Source: Leptodontidium sp. MPI-SDFR-AT-0119 (lineage: Eukaryota; Ascomycota; Leotiomycetes; Helotiales; Leptodontidiaceae). Taken from it: a stretch of DNA of 64,000 bases. The translations under genes and the position numbers were made by a program. Below the pieces are notes generated by a model, which was given only the letters and a program-made list of their open reading frames with translations, was not told where the DNA came from and ran no database searches. The stretch spans positions 62,001-126,000 of the forward strand of contig JAHLEZ010000012.1 in NCBI GenBank assembly GCA_020726505.1. Direction: 5' to 3'. Of this stretch, positions 44,778-57,150 are shown one piece after another; positions within the stretch are counted from its first letter, which is position 1, and every line of letters starts with the position of its first letter.

Positions 44778-46026
44778 ATGTTCTCCCGAATCTACAAATC
44801 CGCAAGAGCTCTATTAACCGAACCCACCCAGAACCCATCTCTGCGAACAACCCCGAAAGAAGACAATTCCCCGGTCGAGATGGTCATGTCTCGCTCGCAG
44901 TCTCGCGCGGCGCAGGTAGAGGATGGAGTGAATGATGATAATTCGATACATGTGTCTCTGTCGTCAGGGAAGAAGAGGAGGTTGAGGAGTTCGGTTGACA
45001 ATGAGGACGAAACTGGGAATGGGAAAGGGGAGGTTGCGACGCCGAGTGCCGCGAAGAAGAGGAAGACTTTGCCGGTGAGGGAGAAGGATTCTAGTCCGAT
45101 TGTTAAGAAATCGGTGCCTGTGGTGGAAATTCCTGCTAGGAAGATTACGCCTCAGGTAGAAGCTGTGGCGGGGAGTCCAGCGAAACCTATTGAGATTGGG
45201 GAGAGCAGTGATGAGGAAGAGGTCAGCGAGGCGGAAGAGGAGAACGTTGAAGAGCCACAAAAAGTTGAAGTCGATACGAAGACGAAGCACAAGCGTTTCG
45301 ATAGCGAGGAGGCAGAGCCGGAGATCTTTTCTACGGCAAAAGAGGACCCAGAGGTTGTGGGAGAGGTTGCGGATAGTGAGGAAGAGAGTGACAGTGAAGA
45401 CGATGCACCAGAAGCTATTGGGATCCAGGAAGCTGCACAGGAAGTCAAGTTGAAGGAGAGGGATACAGCTAAAGCTGTTAAAGAGTAAGTCCACATGTCA
45501 ACACCATGTGTAACTAGCCAATTACTGACTTGTTCCCAGACAATTATCAGCATCTCGCAAGAAGCGCAAGGAACGCGATGAAGTTCTCAAGAAACAATCC
45601 GAAAAAGGCAAAAGGCGGAGAGCCGCACCTAAACCAGAAGAAGGTTCATCCGACGAAGAAGACGAGCCCACACCAGCCTTAGATGAAACATCCCTCGCCC
45701 TCACAACCCGCTCCGCCCTCCCAGATTTCCTACCCGCAGAATACCTGGAAGATACAGATCCACAAGACCTCATCCGTACAGACGACGACGATATCCTAAG
45801 GAAGAAAGCTAAGAAGACGAAGTTCATTGATGCTGCTTTGAAGGCTCCGAAGGATCGGAGAGTGGGCAAGACGACGTACCGAGTGGCTAAGGCTGGAAGT
45901 ACGAAGTTGGCTCCCAGGTCGAGCTTTGTGGCGAGGTCTACGAAGGAGGCTTGGTTGCAGGGAAGATCTGGGGGAAAGATTGATCCGAATAGAAGGGCAT
46001 TTGGGAAGGCATTTGGGAGGAGATGA
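44778..46026 (+). CDS. UTP16: Utp16-like U3 snoRNP / small-subunit processome protein
   Basis: Two exons, 44778-45484 and 45540-46026 (intron 55 nt), give 397 residues. The first 240 are Lys/Glu/Ser-rich and disordered, with nuclear-localisation-like KKRRLRSS and AAKKRKTLP and acidic blocks (SSDEEEVSEAEEENVEE, DSEEESDSEDD). The conserved end begins SASRKKRKERDEVLKKQSEKG, continues ALPDFLPAEYLED and closes with the basic GGKIDPNRRAFGKAFGRR. This composition and ending match fungal Utp16 (yeast Bud21), a nucleolar subunit needed for early 18S rRNA processing. The match is by pattern of the C-terminal part, so an unrelated nucleolar charged protein is possible. Start at 44778 has a CATTCATGTTC context; an overlapping frame further upstream (44585) is judged non-coding. 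Confidence 0.65.
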
Positions 46027-46849
46027 TGAGGGGCGGTGGGCGGTTGGGGCGTGGATGGTGGAGATTAGATTTGGTATAGACCGAATAAAAACTCCCTATA
46101 AGTAATAAATGAATGGGTCAACCGTTGTTCTGTTTGTTTTGGCCTTCATTCTGAATTTTCAAGATAGGTGGCATAGTGACTGAAGATCAGAATGAACTCC
46201 TCGTCTGCTAGTTCCATACCGATACTTTGCAAGACATACACTACGAAGACAAGAAATTTCACTCCATTCACTTTCTCAAACATATAACTGACGACAATAG
46301 GAACATTTTCCGGTCAGAAACAGTCATGAATAGAAAACCTGTTGTGTTTTCAATGATGGTTTCGTACACTGTATCTACACTCGCGTCTAGCTCCAAGCAG
46401 CCGCCTGAAAGGGTTCACGTCTCCGTCAACTTCTCACCGACCAGCAACATCAACAACACCAAATCCACACCGCAGCCATCTTGGAAGTTGAAGCCGTTGA
46501 CTTGTTTCACGCCTATTGGGAGCAACTTCCTTCACTTGGAAATCAAGTAGCTGTGATACAGTCCAGGATTTGTCATTTGATGCTTTCGCCCCTCAACTTC
46601 CTAAAAAACCCAGTACAACACCCGCCATCACTCAATGTCAACCCAGCACGCCAGCATCCATACTTTTAGGCCCTGATACCTCCGCTCATAAGCCATGCAC
46701 TAAACATGTCCTTGGTATCAATTACACAGGCCATGCAGCTGCTAAGCAATCCCAGCATCACAGCAGCGGAGGATATGGTTCCCTCCTCCATGAGTACAAA
46801 GGGTCCTCGAGACTCAACACTCTCCCCTCTAACGAAGAACACTGAGCTA
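46027..46849. other. Intergenic
   Basis: Contains 3' flank of the Utp16-like gene and probably the 3' end of the fragmented minus-strand gene. No independent gene recognised. Confidence 0.35.
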
Positions 46850-49800
46850 TTATTTTTCTGACTCGCCGAGCCAGCTTGCTCCAACCACGATTCTTGGCAC
46901 ACCAAGTTCGAGGTTGACCAGGTGTTCGAATTGCTTCGTTGCATCTGAGTATTGGAAGCGGGTGAGCCCAGTCGAGAGTTCTCTCCAGCGAAAGGAGATA
47001 GCGTAGATACTTGGGCCTCCCAGGCACCAGACCATACGGAGATGGAGCCTGCGAACCTTTCTCTCTCTTTCAAGTCACCGAGACTGGATTAAATGGATTT
47101 AGTCTGTGTGGTAAAGACTTGTCCAGTTCAACGATCTCATTGGCTGTTGGTACCCACGCCTGAAAAATTGGAGTTTTAAGCCGGGTCCTGCCAAAGGAAA
47201 TTGTTCAGGGTCACACAACCAACGACACAATTGCGAGTTGTGTCTTCAAATGCGAGGGCATTCTTGCAAACTCACTCTGAGACAATTCCAAGAAACGGTT
47301 GGAACGAATCGGTGAGGATGGTGGAGCTGGGGAGTCAAATGGGGAGATGTCATCTTCATCTTCCATTGACTTCTGATTACCAAGAGTCCTCAAAGTCCAA
47401 ACCCAGCAGACTTATGAGAAGTCTCTAATATATGGGACATGCCAGCGGAAGCCACCACCATCAACCGCCAGAATTGCCAATAGAGCCCTGCAGTTGAGAT
47501 GGCCTTCTCAGCAGTGTGGCGCTGGACGAACTGGACAAATCTTTCTGCGTACAAATATCCCGAGGACTCGTCGAACTCGAAGTGACCAGCTGGTAAGGCC
47601 TGCGGCAATCGCGAATTTGGGACCGTTGACTGACCTGCCCATCCGAAAAGCGAATCGAGAGTGTCTCTCTGGTCATACCCGTGTGTAAGAAATTGGCGGC
47701 AGAGATTTGACCGATTCTGTCGTTTCTTGTAGCACTATGAAATTCCTTCAAGATAGCCGAACTTCCTATTCGAAAAGGGAATCTCAGCACTGTGGCTCTC
47801 TCATTCAAGTGTGCGTGTTGTTCTCCAAGGTAGGCAGTGTCCAGGAAAAGTCAACCAGATCGTCGGATCAGGTTTAACGATCTCCAAGGTCTCTCGGTAG
47901 AAGGCGGATCTTTCAGATGGGCGTTTCATTCTCCTCGATGTGGGCTTTAAGCTTGTTGACCCCGACCATATCTCCTCATGTATGCAAAGTCAGTCTGGGG
48001 GTGTTGAAAAGTGTGCATGTGCTGACTGAAAATTGACTTACAGTCTGGGTACGTTAGGTACAGGCTCTCATCGCAGTATTATCTCACTCAGCGAGACTGT
48101 TACTACGATGAAAAATGCCATCAATCTCTTTAGATCGCTGAACTTGCCAAGAGCGAAGAGCTCAAGTTTTGCAAATTGATTGGAGATAACTTGGTGAAGT
48201 CGTGGTACCGCGAGCCCTAGAGAGAGAAGTCAGTACTGGTTGGTCAAATGGGACGAGCTCTGGTGGGTACAAGTCTGAAATCCTATCTTACGTACCAAAA
48301 ATATAGCGCAAATCGTTCACCCCGAGAATCGAAATGACAATTGACGCAGCCCACCACGTCTGGCATATTGACGCAGAGGGGGAGCACAACCAAGCTGGTC
48401 TCTTCTTGGTTCGGTACCGCCCTGTCAAGTATATCTCTTCCAGTGAGCACGACTGGGATCACTTCTTCTGTGATGGGCGCCACCTAGGTCCCAGAAGTTA
48501 TGGCTTCCTCTAACACTATGGGTCCTGTGTATTACTAACTTGAGTATCGTCCATTGATTGTATTGTCAATCGAACTGTCAATTCATGGTTGAGCAGTGTC
48601 TCGGTAATGACACCATGACTACTAAGTCGGAAGTTAGCCTAAGCTTTGCCAGGAGTCAAGAAAGCTTATTCTTTCCAAAGAGAATGACTTACTTGACCAG
48701 AACATGTCATGATCCTTGCTAAGATCATTGTAGACCATGGGCTAAATTCTCATCATGGACTGATGTAATTCGATGGTGGACTTCAAAACCTCATTCTCCG
48801 CCGTCAGCTTCTCAAAATCCACCATCCACATGCGAGAGACACCGCAGATCCTTCCCTGCGACGGTTTTGACCCTGTGTTGGTTCACAGTCTGGAGATGGG
48901 CGACAACGTTGTTGTGGTACAGGATCTCTCTCTCTTTCCGGAAGATTGGTACACAACATCGCAATGATGGTCTGCTTGGTGTTAGCAAGATCTGCGAAAG
49001 GGATGCAGAAGGTACTTGCAGCTTTTTTGAGCATCTTCAAAGCTGCCCCGGGACATGTTCGGACGTCACTGTGCCACGCAGGGTCACCAAGGATTGTCTG
49101 TTTGGCGTCAGCTATGTGCTTGAGGATGCTCAATTGGCTGTCAAAGGAAGCAGCAAACTCCATTGAGGCTAGAGGAGACTATCTGCGTGTAGTCAATGGA
49201 TATGAGCGGCCGAGGGAGTCTTGCGGCGTTCCTGGATGGAGAGAGGGAATGGTCTTCAACTTACCAGTCAGGGCCTTCAACAAAGACGCACGCACCTGTT
49301 CTGAAAAAAAACAAGGCGTACAGAGGACTGTGCAATCCACGAGGAGACTGTTGCGGTGGATCTTCACCAGCTCAGCGATGGCTGCAAATCCATCTTTGAC
49401 GATGATGATGAGATGGAGTTGAGGATTTCAGGTCTTCAGCTTCGAAAAGACTACTTTGTAGAAAGATTCGATGGGGGGACGCTAGCCCAAACACTGAACT
49501 GAGATTTAGGCCAATCACAGGCCTGATGCTCGAATTCAGGATAGGCAGAGATTGTTCCTCGATCAGGTTGCAACCCTTATCGGACTCTGAAAGCTTTTAC
49601 GCTGCGCGTTAATGGAGTTTCCGCCAGGATTTACAGTATTTGCTGCCTTTCCCAATCTCTACGACACTGTAGCAGCACTTCTGGTGATTGCAGGCTTGTT
49701 TACGACCAGAGAAACAATGCAGTGAAGTTTATGGGGCCCGAGCTACCCCAAGGGATACACATTATCAGCAAGTGTATTATCCCAAGGTGGACATCCAGAC

Positions 49801-49917
49801 ATCCACAAGCTTGTCGTCTTCGTTTACCATCACAGCGTCCTCGTAGGGCGAGTCATTCTCCACAAAATTCACATGGCCCTCCAGGATAGGAATAGAAATG
49901 TAGTTTTGATTGGCCAT
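46850..49917 (-). pseudogene. Fragmented multi-exon gene, helical-repeat-like, family not recognised
   Basis: Coding-like blocks follow each other on the minus strand but no simple gene model keeps frame throughout. From the 5' side: a start MANQNYISIPILEGHVNF (49917); DGFAAIAELVKIHRNSLLVD (~49400); VRASLLKALT joined by a good GTAAGT...CTCTAG intron to ASMEFAASFDSQLSILKHIA; a coiled-coil block FEKLTAENEVLKSTIEL; MILARIMTCSGQ joined in phase to ANFRLSSHGVITETLLNHEL; VAPITEEVIPVVLTGRDILD; VNDLRYIFG joined to LAVPRLHQVISNQFAKLELF; SAFYRETLEIVKPDPTIWLT; FDESSGYLYAERFVQF; PTANEIVELDKSLPHRLNPF; and GGPSIYAISFRWRELSTGL near 46850. The early blocks look like armadillo/HEAT-type helices. Frame changes within several blocks suggest decay, but unusual introns could explain some. 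Function unknown. Confidence 0.4.
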
Positions 49918-51290
49918 CTTGACTGGACCTGGTTTCTGTCAGAGTTCAATCAAATGATCGGGGCACCCCTCGGCTGGTGTATAGGTACCTAAGAAGCTGC
50001 CTTGTGTACATGGGCAGGGCAGGTATCAGAAGGAAAGCAACTGAAGGACGAATATAGTTCCAATGGCGGAAAGATGTGATCGATCTACTTCTTTCTTGTC
50101 GAGCTTGAGGGGATGAACGTATGTAGGTCATAACTCTTCGACGAGAGATCTACCTTGAAGGGGAAGCGAGGCTCTTGCCCATTACCTATCTGAGGACACT
50201 TCTTTCCTTCTGAATCGCTCTTTCTATAATAAATAGTCCTTGACTTCTTCATTCGGTAATCGTACACTTGGCGGATGACACTAGACTAGTAAATAAGGAG
50301 CCCCCGCTCCTTCGGTTACTACCTACTGTAGGTAGTGCGTTGTTGCCGACGGTCCAGCACGGATCCGCGACCGATTTCCTCGTCTCCTACCTTAAAGGCA
50401 AAAGGTGTAGAGAAAGAACTCTCCACAGATGGTTACCAAACGATTTTATCACAAAACAGTCCTTGTAATTATCAGCAGTCCTGAGGTCCCGAGGTCGTCT
50501 CTGAACGGTACTTTACCTAGTTTAGGGACGGTCCTGGACGATGTAAAATTAATACCTAGATGCCTTACTAGAAAGCTAAATCTGTTATTTTCTAATTGCC
50601 TCCCGCAACTGCACCTCATTTACTTAATCTACACCTTGGCCTTATCCCCTTAACTGCCATTCCAAACAGGTCAGCGCAGATCCTGAAAGAGCTTGTAGCG
50701 AGAGCCTAATTAAGCGAAGAACTCGTGCTCTTAGCGTACATGCCCTGTAATTTGGGCAACTTTAGCGCCTCAGTTCACCCTGAAAAAGCCTGTATGTAGC
50801 AGTTAAGGAGATAAAGTGAACTTTTGCTGAATCGATCGAATCTAAGCTTGTTCTAATCCTATTATTGAGACTAAACATGTATAGGAGGTACCGAGCTAAG
50901 GCTTTCTATGAGGTAAGTCCCATCTCATTACCTTTTTCAAAAGGCACGAGGTGGCTCTTCCCTTCTATTAGTACTTTGAAACCGTCCAAGACCGTCCTTA
51001 AGCTAAAGTACCGTCCAGAGATGACCTCAAGGCTCTTTCTCTAAAGAAACGATAACATAAAAGGAACCTGTCTAATCACTCTTCTCAAACCAAAGTACAA
51101 AGGAACCGTCCAAGGACCCTTCAATTACCTCTACCTTTGCCTCAAGGTATATATTCTGACAAAGGACTCCAACTCCAACCCTTTCCCTTTCGTAATCAAA
51201 GATCGCTACCACACCTCCGCATCCACGTCTGCCCAGCCCAGCTCTTACACTTCTCTCCAAATCACCTCAGAATTGCTGCTCCTTCTAAGC
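49918..51290. other. Intergenic with TIR-bearing element
   Basis: Apart from the element at 50481-51030 and a palindrome ACTACCTACtGTAGGTAGT at 50318-50336, nothing is recognised. The last 200 bp are the promoter of the F-box gene. Confidence 0.45.
50481..51030. mobile_element. MITE-like element with long imperfect terminal inverted repeats
   Basis: The left end (50481-50555) and the reverse complement of the right end (50966-51030) share GAGGTC-TCTCTG-ACGGTACTTTA, then AGGGACGGTCCTGGACG versus AGGACGGTCTTGGACGG, over about 60-70 bp. The interior of ~410 bp has no coding capacity. A third partial copy of the right end is at 51092-51122 in direct orientation. Exact ends and target-site duplication could not be fixed. 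Confidence 0.5.
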
Positions 51291-52935
51291 ATGGTTACGC
51301 GAGGCTTTTGGAACGTGCGTAGAGGGGGTAAGAAGTCCTCCAACCTGCTTTGTATCCCCACTAATCTTTGGTTCCTTCCCAGGGCAATGGTATCAGATCC
51401 ACGAAAAGCGCGGGCGAATCAGCTCTACGGGCGATGCGTCTACCTATACGAATGCAAGACGTCTACAGGATAATTTGACCGAGGCAGATAGGGCGGTGCC
51501 GATTCCGTTTCCGTTACCACTACAGCAGAATCTCAATTACATCTATACCCTCGACCTGGATTCAGCACACTTGACCGTTGCATTCTGGCATCGTGAAGAA
51601 GGGGACAGCGCTCCGGGGTTAGCTTTGACAATGCGACGACTAGGCCTCGATTCCATCGAGAGGCCTGCAGACTTGAGCATAGAAGCTCTACTCAACAATG
51701 GGGGCAACCCGCTTCTCGAAACATCTCATGAAGATATGCTGCCGGGAGAGATAGAATATGATGGCTTGGAGATTGATATTGGACAACCAAGCTCGTTGAG
51801 CGAACTCCAGCATCGGATGTTCGTGGACTTTGTATACCAGTGGAGGGTCTTCCTCGATGACCATACCCTCTGGCCTGACCCCTCAACACCACTATTCCGC
51901 CGGCTCTGTATAGCAATCTTACGTCTCGCGGCTTGGGATTTGGAAGTGTCATCCGAAGGCAGCATTACGAGTCTACCTCTGGGTGCTGAAGACTTTCCCA
52001 GATGGGACAGCCCTGCCTCAGAAGTCTACTGGTTTCACGGTTATCTCGTAGTCCTTTGCCAAGACCTCGATGCAACAACGTCGTTCTCAGCCGCGGTCTT
52101 GAAAGGAAAAGAGTTTCTGCGTAATTTAGACGCATCGAGGACTGCAGTGAATTGCATATTAGTGTCGATTTCTGAAGTCGCTATGATCCTTCTATCTACA
52201 GATCAGATACGATGCTCGGCAGTATTTCCACTTGTATCTAACTCATCCGCAACACAATGCTCTCCTGGCTTTCGCATCCTATCGTATCTTCTCTCGGCTT
52301 CTGACATCAAGTGGGAAGGGAGGAATCTATCAGCGCGAGAAAATTCAAGTACAAACCTTCCTCTGGAAGTGTATAGAATGGTACTCGGTGCTGTAGAACC
52401 TTTTGATGTCGTTTCGTTTGCTCAGGCATCGTTCGTCGCTCAGACGTGGTATTATTCCTCTCTTCCGCAGTTTCCAAATATGACCATCCATCACCTCGAC
52501 GTTTCAATTCCTTGCTGTGGTAATAGACACAGTGAATGCAGAGATGGGGTGTCATGTTCTAATTGCTATGTGTGGCAACACTCAGAATGCATCACCTCTA
52601 ACAAACATACACTAAAATCGGGTTACATATGCTCTCGATGTCGCGCCTCTGAAGTCAACTCCGATTCTCCACCTAGATTGATGCCGGGCGCGATCGGACG
52701 CGCCAATCTCCATGTTAGGAGGCTTGAAGGATGTCGCGTTTTCATCAACAACCACGAGAAAGCTTTGAACTTAAGAACTACATCCCCGGCGGTCATGCGG
52801 CCTGAATTGAGGTTTATGGACCGAGATCTTACCTCGACGCCACCGAATCAAATAGACTACGTTGTGATCTTCAATGGAGTGTGGAGTGGTCTTGCCTACG
52901 GCCTTGACAATTTGCGTTCCGAGACGAGCGTGTAA
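51291..52935 (+). CDS. F-box protein with PHD/RING-like zinc finger
   Basis: Two exons, 51291-51318 and 51383-52935 (intron 64 nt), give 526 residues starting MVTRGFWNVRQWYQIHEKRG. The 28-nt first exon is chosen because it supplies the only ATG that leads into the large frame in phase. The middle carries an F-box (NLPLEVYRMVLGAVEPFDVV, near residue 330). Shortly after comes a Cys/His cluster: CCGNRHSECRDGVSCSNCYV, WQHSEC and GYICSRC, which reads like a PHD finger (C-x-W-x-H-x2-C and C-x2-C ending). F-box proteins are adaptors of SCF ubiquitin ligases; PHD-type fingers bind histone tails or act structurally. The first 300 residues contain no known domain. The order F-box then PHD-like finger is uncommon. 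Confidence 0.7.
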
Positions 52936-53427
52936 GAAGAAATGGGCGTTGTCTATCGGAAGGACTTAGCAAATACTGCCGAGCAGCAAAATGTTAAAAA
53001 AAAAAAAACCTTGTATTGATGTTGCAGAAAGTCGCAATCCAAGGACCTACATGGGGATTTGACAAATGGATGGTCGAGGGAGTTAACAGACACTGATGTG
53101 CCACTCTCTAAGGTGTATTTCTACTTTTGTAAAACTACAACATCTATATGAGTAGAACTTGCACTCGAAAGAATGGCGAAGAACAAAGTGAAGTAATGTG
53201 AAGTGACTGGTGTACAAGTGGGATTTTCTATTATGTAGGCGCCATATGCAAGTAAGCACATATGCGTCCGTGAACGCATGAAGGAGGCAGGCATCCCATC
53301 GTATCCAGGCCAAACCCAGATCGCTCCGATCTAGTGACATCCTATCGCACATCTCGTACTCTACAGCTCTCTTAACGCAGAGCATTGACCATCTTTCTCG
53401 CATCAACATCCACCTAACTCAAGCCAC
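52936..53427. other. Intergenic between convergent genes
   Basis: About 490 bp of 3' flanks with an A11-12 run near 52996-53008. Nothing else. Confidence 0.45.
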
Positions 53428-56400
53428 TTAACCCCAGCGTGCACTCTCCCTCTCTGCCTCCAGCCTCGAAAGCCTAGCCTCCTCACCCTCTTCACCAAGT
53501 CCATTACTCCTTCGACCCTTCCGGCCTTTCTTGCCACTCCTCCCTCTATTCTCTACACCCTCATCTCCATCATCTCTACTCCTCTTGCGTGCGAAACCAC
53601 CTGTGAGACCAGCCATACGCTGAGCTTCCTTCAGTAACCTCTCACGATTCCTAGCTTCGCGCTCGATCTCATGAGGGTCTTTTGTTGATGGTGTGGGGAG
53701 GGTTTTGGTTTTCGTTGATGCTGATACGGAGGTAGAGTCCTTGTCTTTGTCACGACGGGATTCATGACGAGAGGAGCGGTGCTCGTCTTCGCGGTAGTGG
53801 CGGCTGGATTTCTCTCTCTCTTTCTCTCTTGGCTTGTCGTAGTCACGGTCACGTTCTCGTGTTGAAGATGTGACACGTTCGGAACGGGGGCCAGTAGGGA
53901 GATTAGAGACGTTATCAATGGTGCTCTTGCGGCGAGAGCTGGCGCCTTTGATTTCGATGCCGTTGTTGAAAGTAGATGGGCGACGGGAAGTGTTATCAGA
54001 TTCGATGGGTGTCTTGTGGGAGGTTGGCTCGACGTCAGATTTAGGTAGAGGCTCTTCGGATTGGCGGCGGCTGTGGCGGCGGCTGTACTCACGGTCCCTG
54101 TCCCTGTCGCGGCTTCTTGAACGTTCTTTGTCGTCGTGGCGGGATGAGCGGTGAGAGGAGCGATGCTTGTGAGATGACGAGGACTTGTGATCTCTCTCGC
54201 TCTCGCGGTCGCGGTACTTGTCTCTATCTCGTCGACTTCGGTGGCTCGTGCGTTTCGAGTCCGAGGGTGAGGCTGATCTGGATCTGTCGTCAACAACATC
54301 GCCTTTGCCATCCTCGAGTTTGTCTCCGGATGGTTCGTCGGCCATGGTATCTTCTTCCTCTCTGCGCCGACGGCGTTCCCGTCTACGTTCTCGACGTCTC
54401 TCGGTTTCCTTCTCGTCTTCGCTGAGGGATGTCGATCGATGCCTATGTCTGCGCGACTTCTCTCTGCTATGTGATCTCTTCCTATCGCGTGATCTTGAGC
54501 GTTCTCTTGTAGGGGATCTGCTTCTCTCTCGGTCTCTACCTCCCATCTCCGAAGTATCAGGGGCAACACTCGCACTCACACTGCCACTCGGCCTCGAGTT
54601 CGCTCGAGCAGCAATCGAAAAGCCCTGCGTTCTCAAGCCAGAGAGACCTGTATTTGGCAGTCCTTCTCGCATCGCCTTTGGACCAGTAGGGGCATTGATA
54701 GGAACATCAACTGGCTTCACAATGGGAGGTTGCATATGAAGGAAATTTCCACCTCTGCCTCCATACGATTGATCTTGGGGGTATCCTCCCCCATAGGCGT
54801 TTACGTTGTATGCATCACCGGCACCAGAATACGGATATGATGTTACGTCGTCCAAGGTCTGTATTGGCATTGGTCCAGAGTCCTCAAGAGCTTCGGTGGT
54901 TTCAGCTGGAACTGCATTTGAGGTCGCTTCCGGTCCAGGGCCATCTTCTGCTGCAGTTCCGGGCTCTTGCGCGTCCTTCGCCTCATCGGTAGGTTTCGGT
55001 GTCTGTTCTGCTGTTGCTGACTTCTGGCGAATTTCTCTACCATATTCATCGACATTGCTATCTTCAGCTTTGGGTCCGGGCGGAACAGATCCTGCTTCAT
55101 TAACAGGACCATTGGGCTGCTGGCCTGCGCCATATTGCTGGGGCATCTGTTGGGAATAAGAATCATTGGAGCCATATCCGTAGCCACCTCCGCGAGAGAA
55201 TCCGCCACGACCTCTGCCTCGACCTCGGAAAGATCCGTAGTTGTTCTGGTGGTTATTGAACTGGTTCTGGGCTCCATAGTTACCTTGATTAAAACCAGAT
55301 TGGGGACCGAATCCAGAGTTATTCGCGGCATAATCACTGTGACCCATGCTGCCAATGTTTGAGTTGTAATTATCTCCAACATTCCAATTTTGTTGACCGT
55401 TCCAACCACCAAAACCCGCTCCAGCTCCTCCCTCGAATCCCATTCCCATCCCGCTCATGCCTCCCCCGAACCCGCCATTCATAAACTGCATGGACATTGG
55501 ATCCATGCCCATAGGTGGCATGCCTGGCATTCCTATAACAATTAGCATAAAGCCTTCAACAAAGAGGCTCAAACTTACCCATCATGGGGAAATTGCCAAA
55601 ACCACCAGGGGCCATGCCATTTTGCATAGCCATCATCATCTGCATCTGGTTGAAGTCACCACCGAAGCCCATTCCTGGGAAGGCTCCGGCTGCAGATGGA
55701 TCGAAGCCAAATCCAGCTCCAAATCCAGGAGTCTGCGATACGCCTTGACCCGCCGCTTGTGCATCTTCCTTCTTGCCTTCGCCATTCTCAGCTGAGGTAT
55801 CTTCGGCCTTGTTAACATCGGCGTCGGTGGGTTCTTGACCAGGCGCGATTTCCTGTGAGAATTGTAAGTATAGGTCTATTCGCATCAGGCGCGGAAAGCA
55901 TACCTCAATTGAAGGCTGAGGAACATCCTGCTGGTCTCCAGCTGATTGTTCCGAGTCTTCTGTGGTCGCAGGAGTCTCGTCCAACTGTGCCACAGGGGTC
56001 TCCTCAGTCTTCACATCCTCCACAGACTCAACATCCTGGGTTTGTGTCGCAACTACTTGCTCGACAGGCGCAACAGTCTCATCTAAAGCTGGCGGAGTGA
56101 TAGGAGGAGAGTTCTTCTGTTCCTTCAAGCGCAACGCCTCGCGCTTCTTCTCCTCGGTGCGGAGAAAGACCTTGATGGTTGTGCGCAAGGATTTATTGGG
56201 CTTGCAGTCCGCGGCGGCAACGGGAGTATGTTCGCAGACCGGGCAGGAGGACGGGAGAGTCGACTGGCCTGTTTCAAGGACTGTTAGAATGTGCAAGGCA
56301 AAATGCATGGCCGTGGGTACCTACAAGTCTCACACATAGACTGGTCGCAGCAGGGTAAACGGAACGCGTTTACGGCCAGTCTGCTGCAGATGGCGCATCG

Positions 56401-56531
56401 AAGCTTGATGGGGATCTCATCTTGAGATAGGGAACTGTACCAATGTTAGCAGAGCACTATCAAGACATCTATTCGAGCGCGACTAACTTGATCAGCTCGA
56501 TTTGAGCTGCAGTGGGAGCAGATGTTGCCAT
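53428..56531 (-). CDS. RING-finger, RS-rich nuclear protein (RBBP6/Mpe1-like finger)
   Basis: Five exons, 56531-56488, 56434-56325, 56268-55904, 55852-55579 and 55532-53428, join in phase to 965 residues. Residues ~23-60 form a RING/U-box-like finger: RCAICSRLAVNAFRLPCCDQ, SMCETC, then SCPVCEHTP, followed by NKSLRTTIKVFLRTEEKKRE. Next are a Pro/Glu-rich acidic part, a Gly/Met-rich part (GMPGMPPMGMDPMSM), RGRGRGGFSRGGG repeats, and about 350 residues of alternating Arg/Ser/Asp/Glu typical of splicing-related RS domains. The finger wording recalls RBBP6/Mpe1, a subunit of mRNA cleavage and polyadenylation factor, but the N-terminal DWNN ubiquitin-like domain is absent. Likely a nuclear RNA-processing ubiquitin ligase; exact identity inferred. 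The 51-nt third intron is stop-free and divisible by three, so retention would not end the protein. Confidence 0.75.
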
Positions 56532-57150
56532 GCTTGCTGACGGTGGCGGCGCGCGCGAGCTCAATCGAGGCTGTAAAGAGGCGGAATTGTCGTCTTTATC
56601 TCATGGCCGGAGAATCGCAATCGCGGTCGCGGTCGCAGTCAAAGTCAAGGGAAGCCGCAGGATGGTTCGTTCAATTCAGGCGGGGGGCGGCATTCGTGTG
56701 AATCAGTTCGAGGCGTTGCGAAATCTTGAGATTAGATCTGGAGCGAGACCACATTTGTCTCGGCACTTCCCGTCCAGTCAATGTTGAATTGGCTGTGAGA
56801 TCACGTGAGCTGCCAGCAAACGATTCTGTGTTGGCAGTTTGTGTCACTCAGTGTCTGTTAATGATCTGATCTACAAAAAAGTTCACAATCTTTCACATTT
56901 CAATGACTTTTCAAGAAACTTTGTTTGCTTGTTCAATACTTGACATGGACTTGATTTGGCGTCCTTGCTTGGCTGGCATATCATACCAAGCTTCGGCTAG
57001 CAAACACTAGGAAATCATCATCATCATGTCATCACATCAGCTCAGCAACTTCCCTCCTTCTCTCCTCCTCCTTACCCAGTCCATCTTCTCAATTGCCATG
57101 TGGATGTACCTTACCAGATAGTCCCAAGCGGACTGGCCATCATACAAACA
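56532..57150. other. Intergenic between divergent genes
   Basis: About 620 bp of shared promoter. A GATCACGTGAGC box lies at 56800-56811; TCATCATCATCATG precedes a short out-of-frame ATG reading near 57025. No gene. Confidence 0.45.

Noticed and set aside
53631..54575. Long alternative reading of 314 residues on the minus strand
   Set aside because: It is a different frame of the Arg/Ser-rich region of the RING/RS gene, where repetitive codons keep several frames open.
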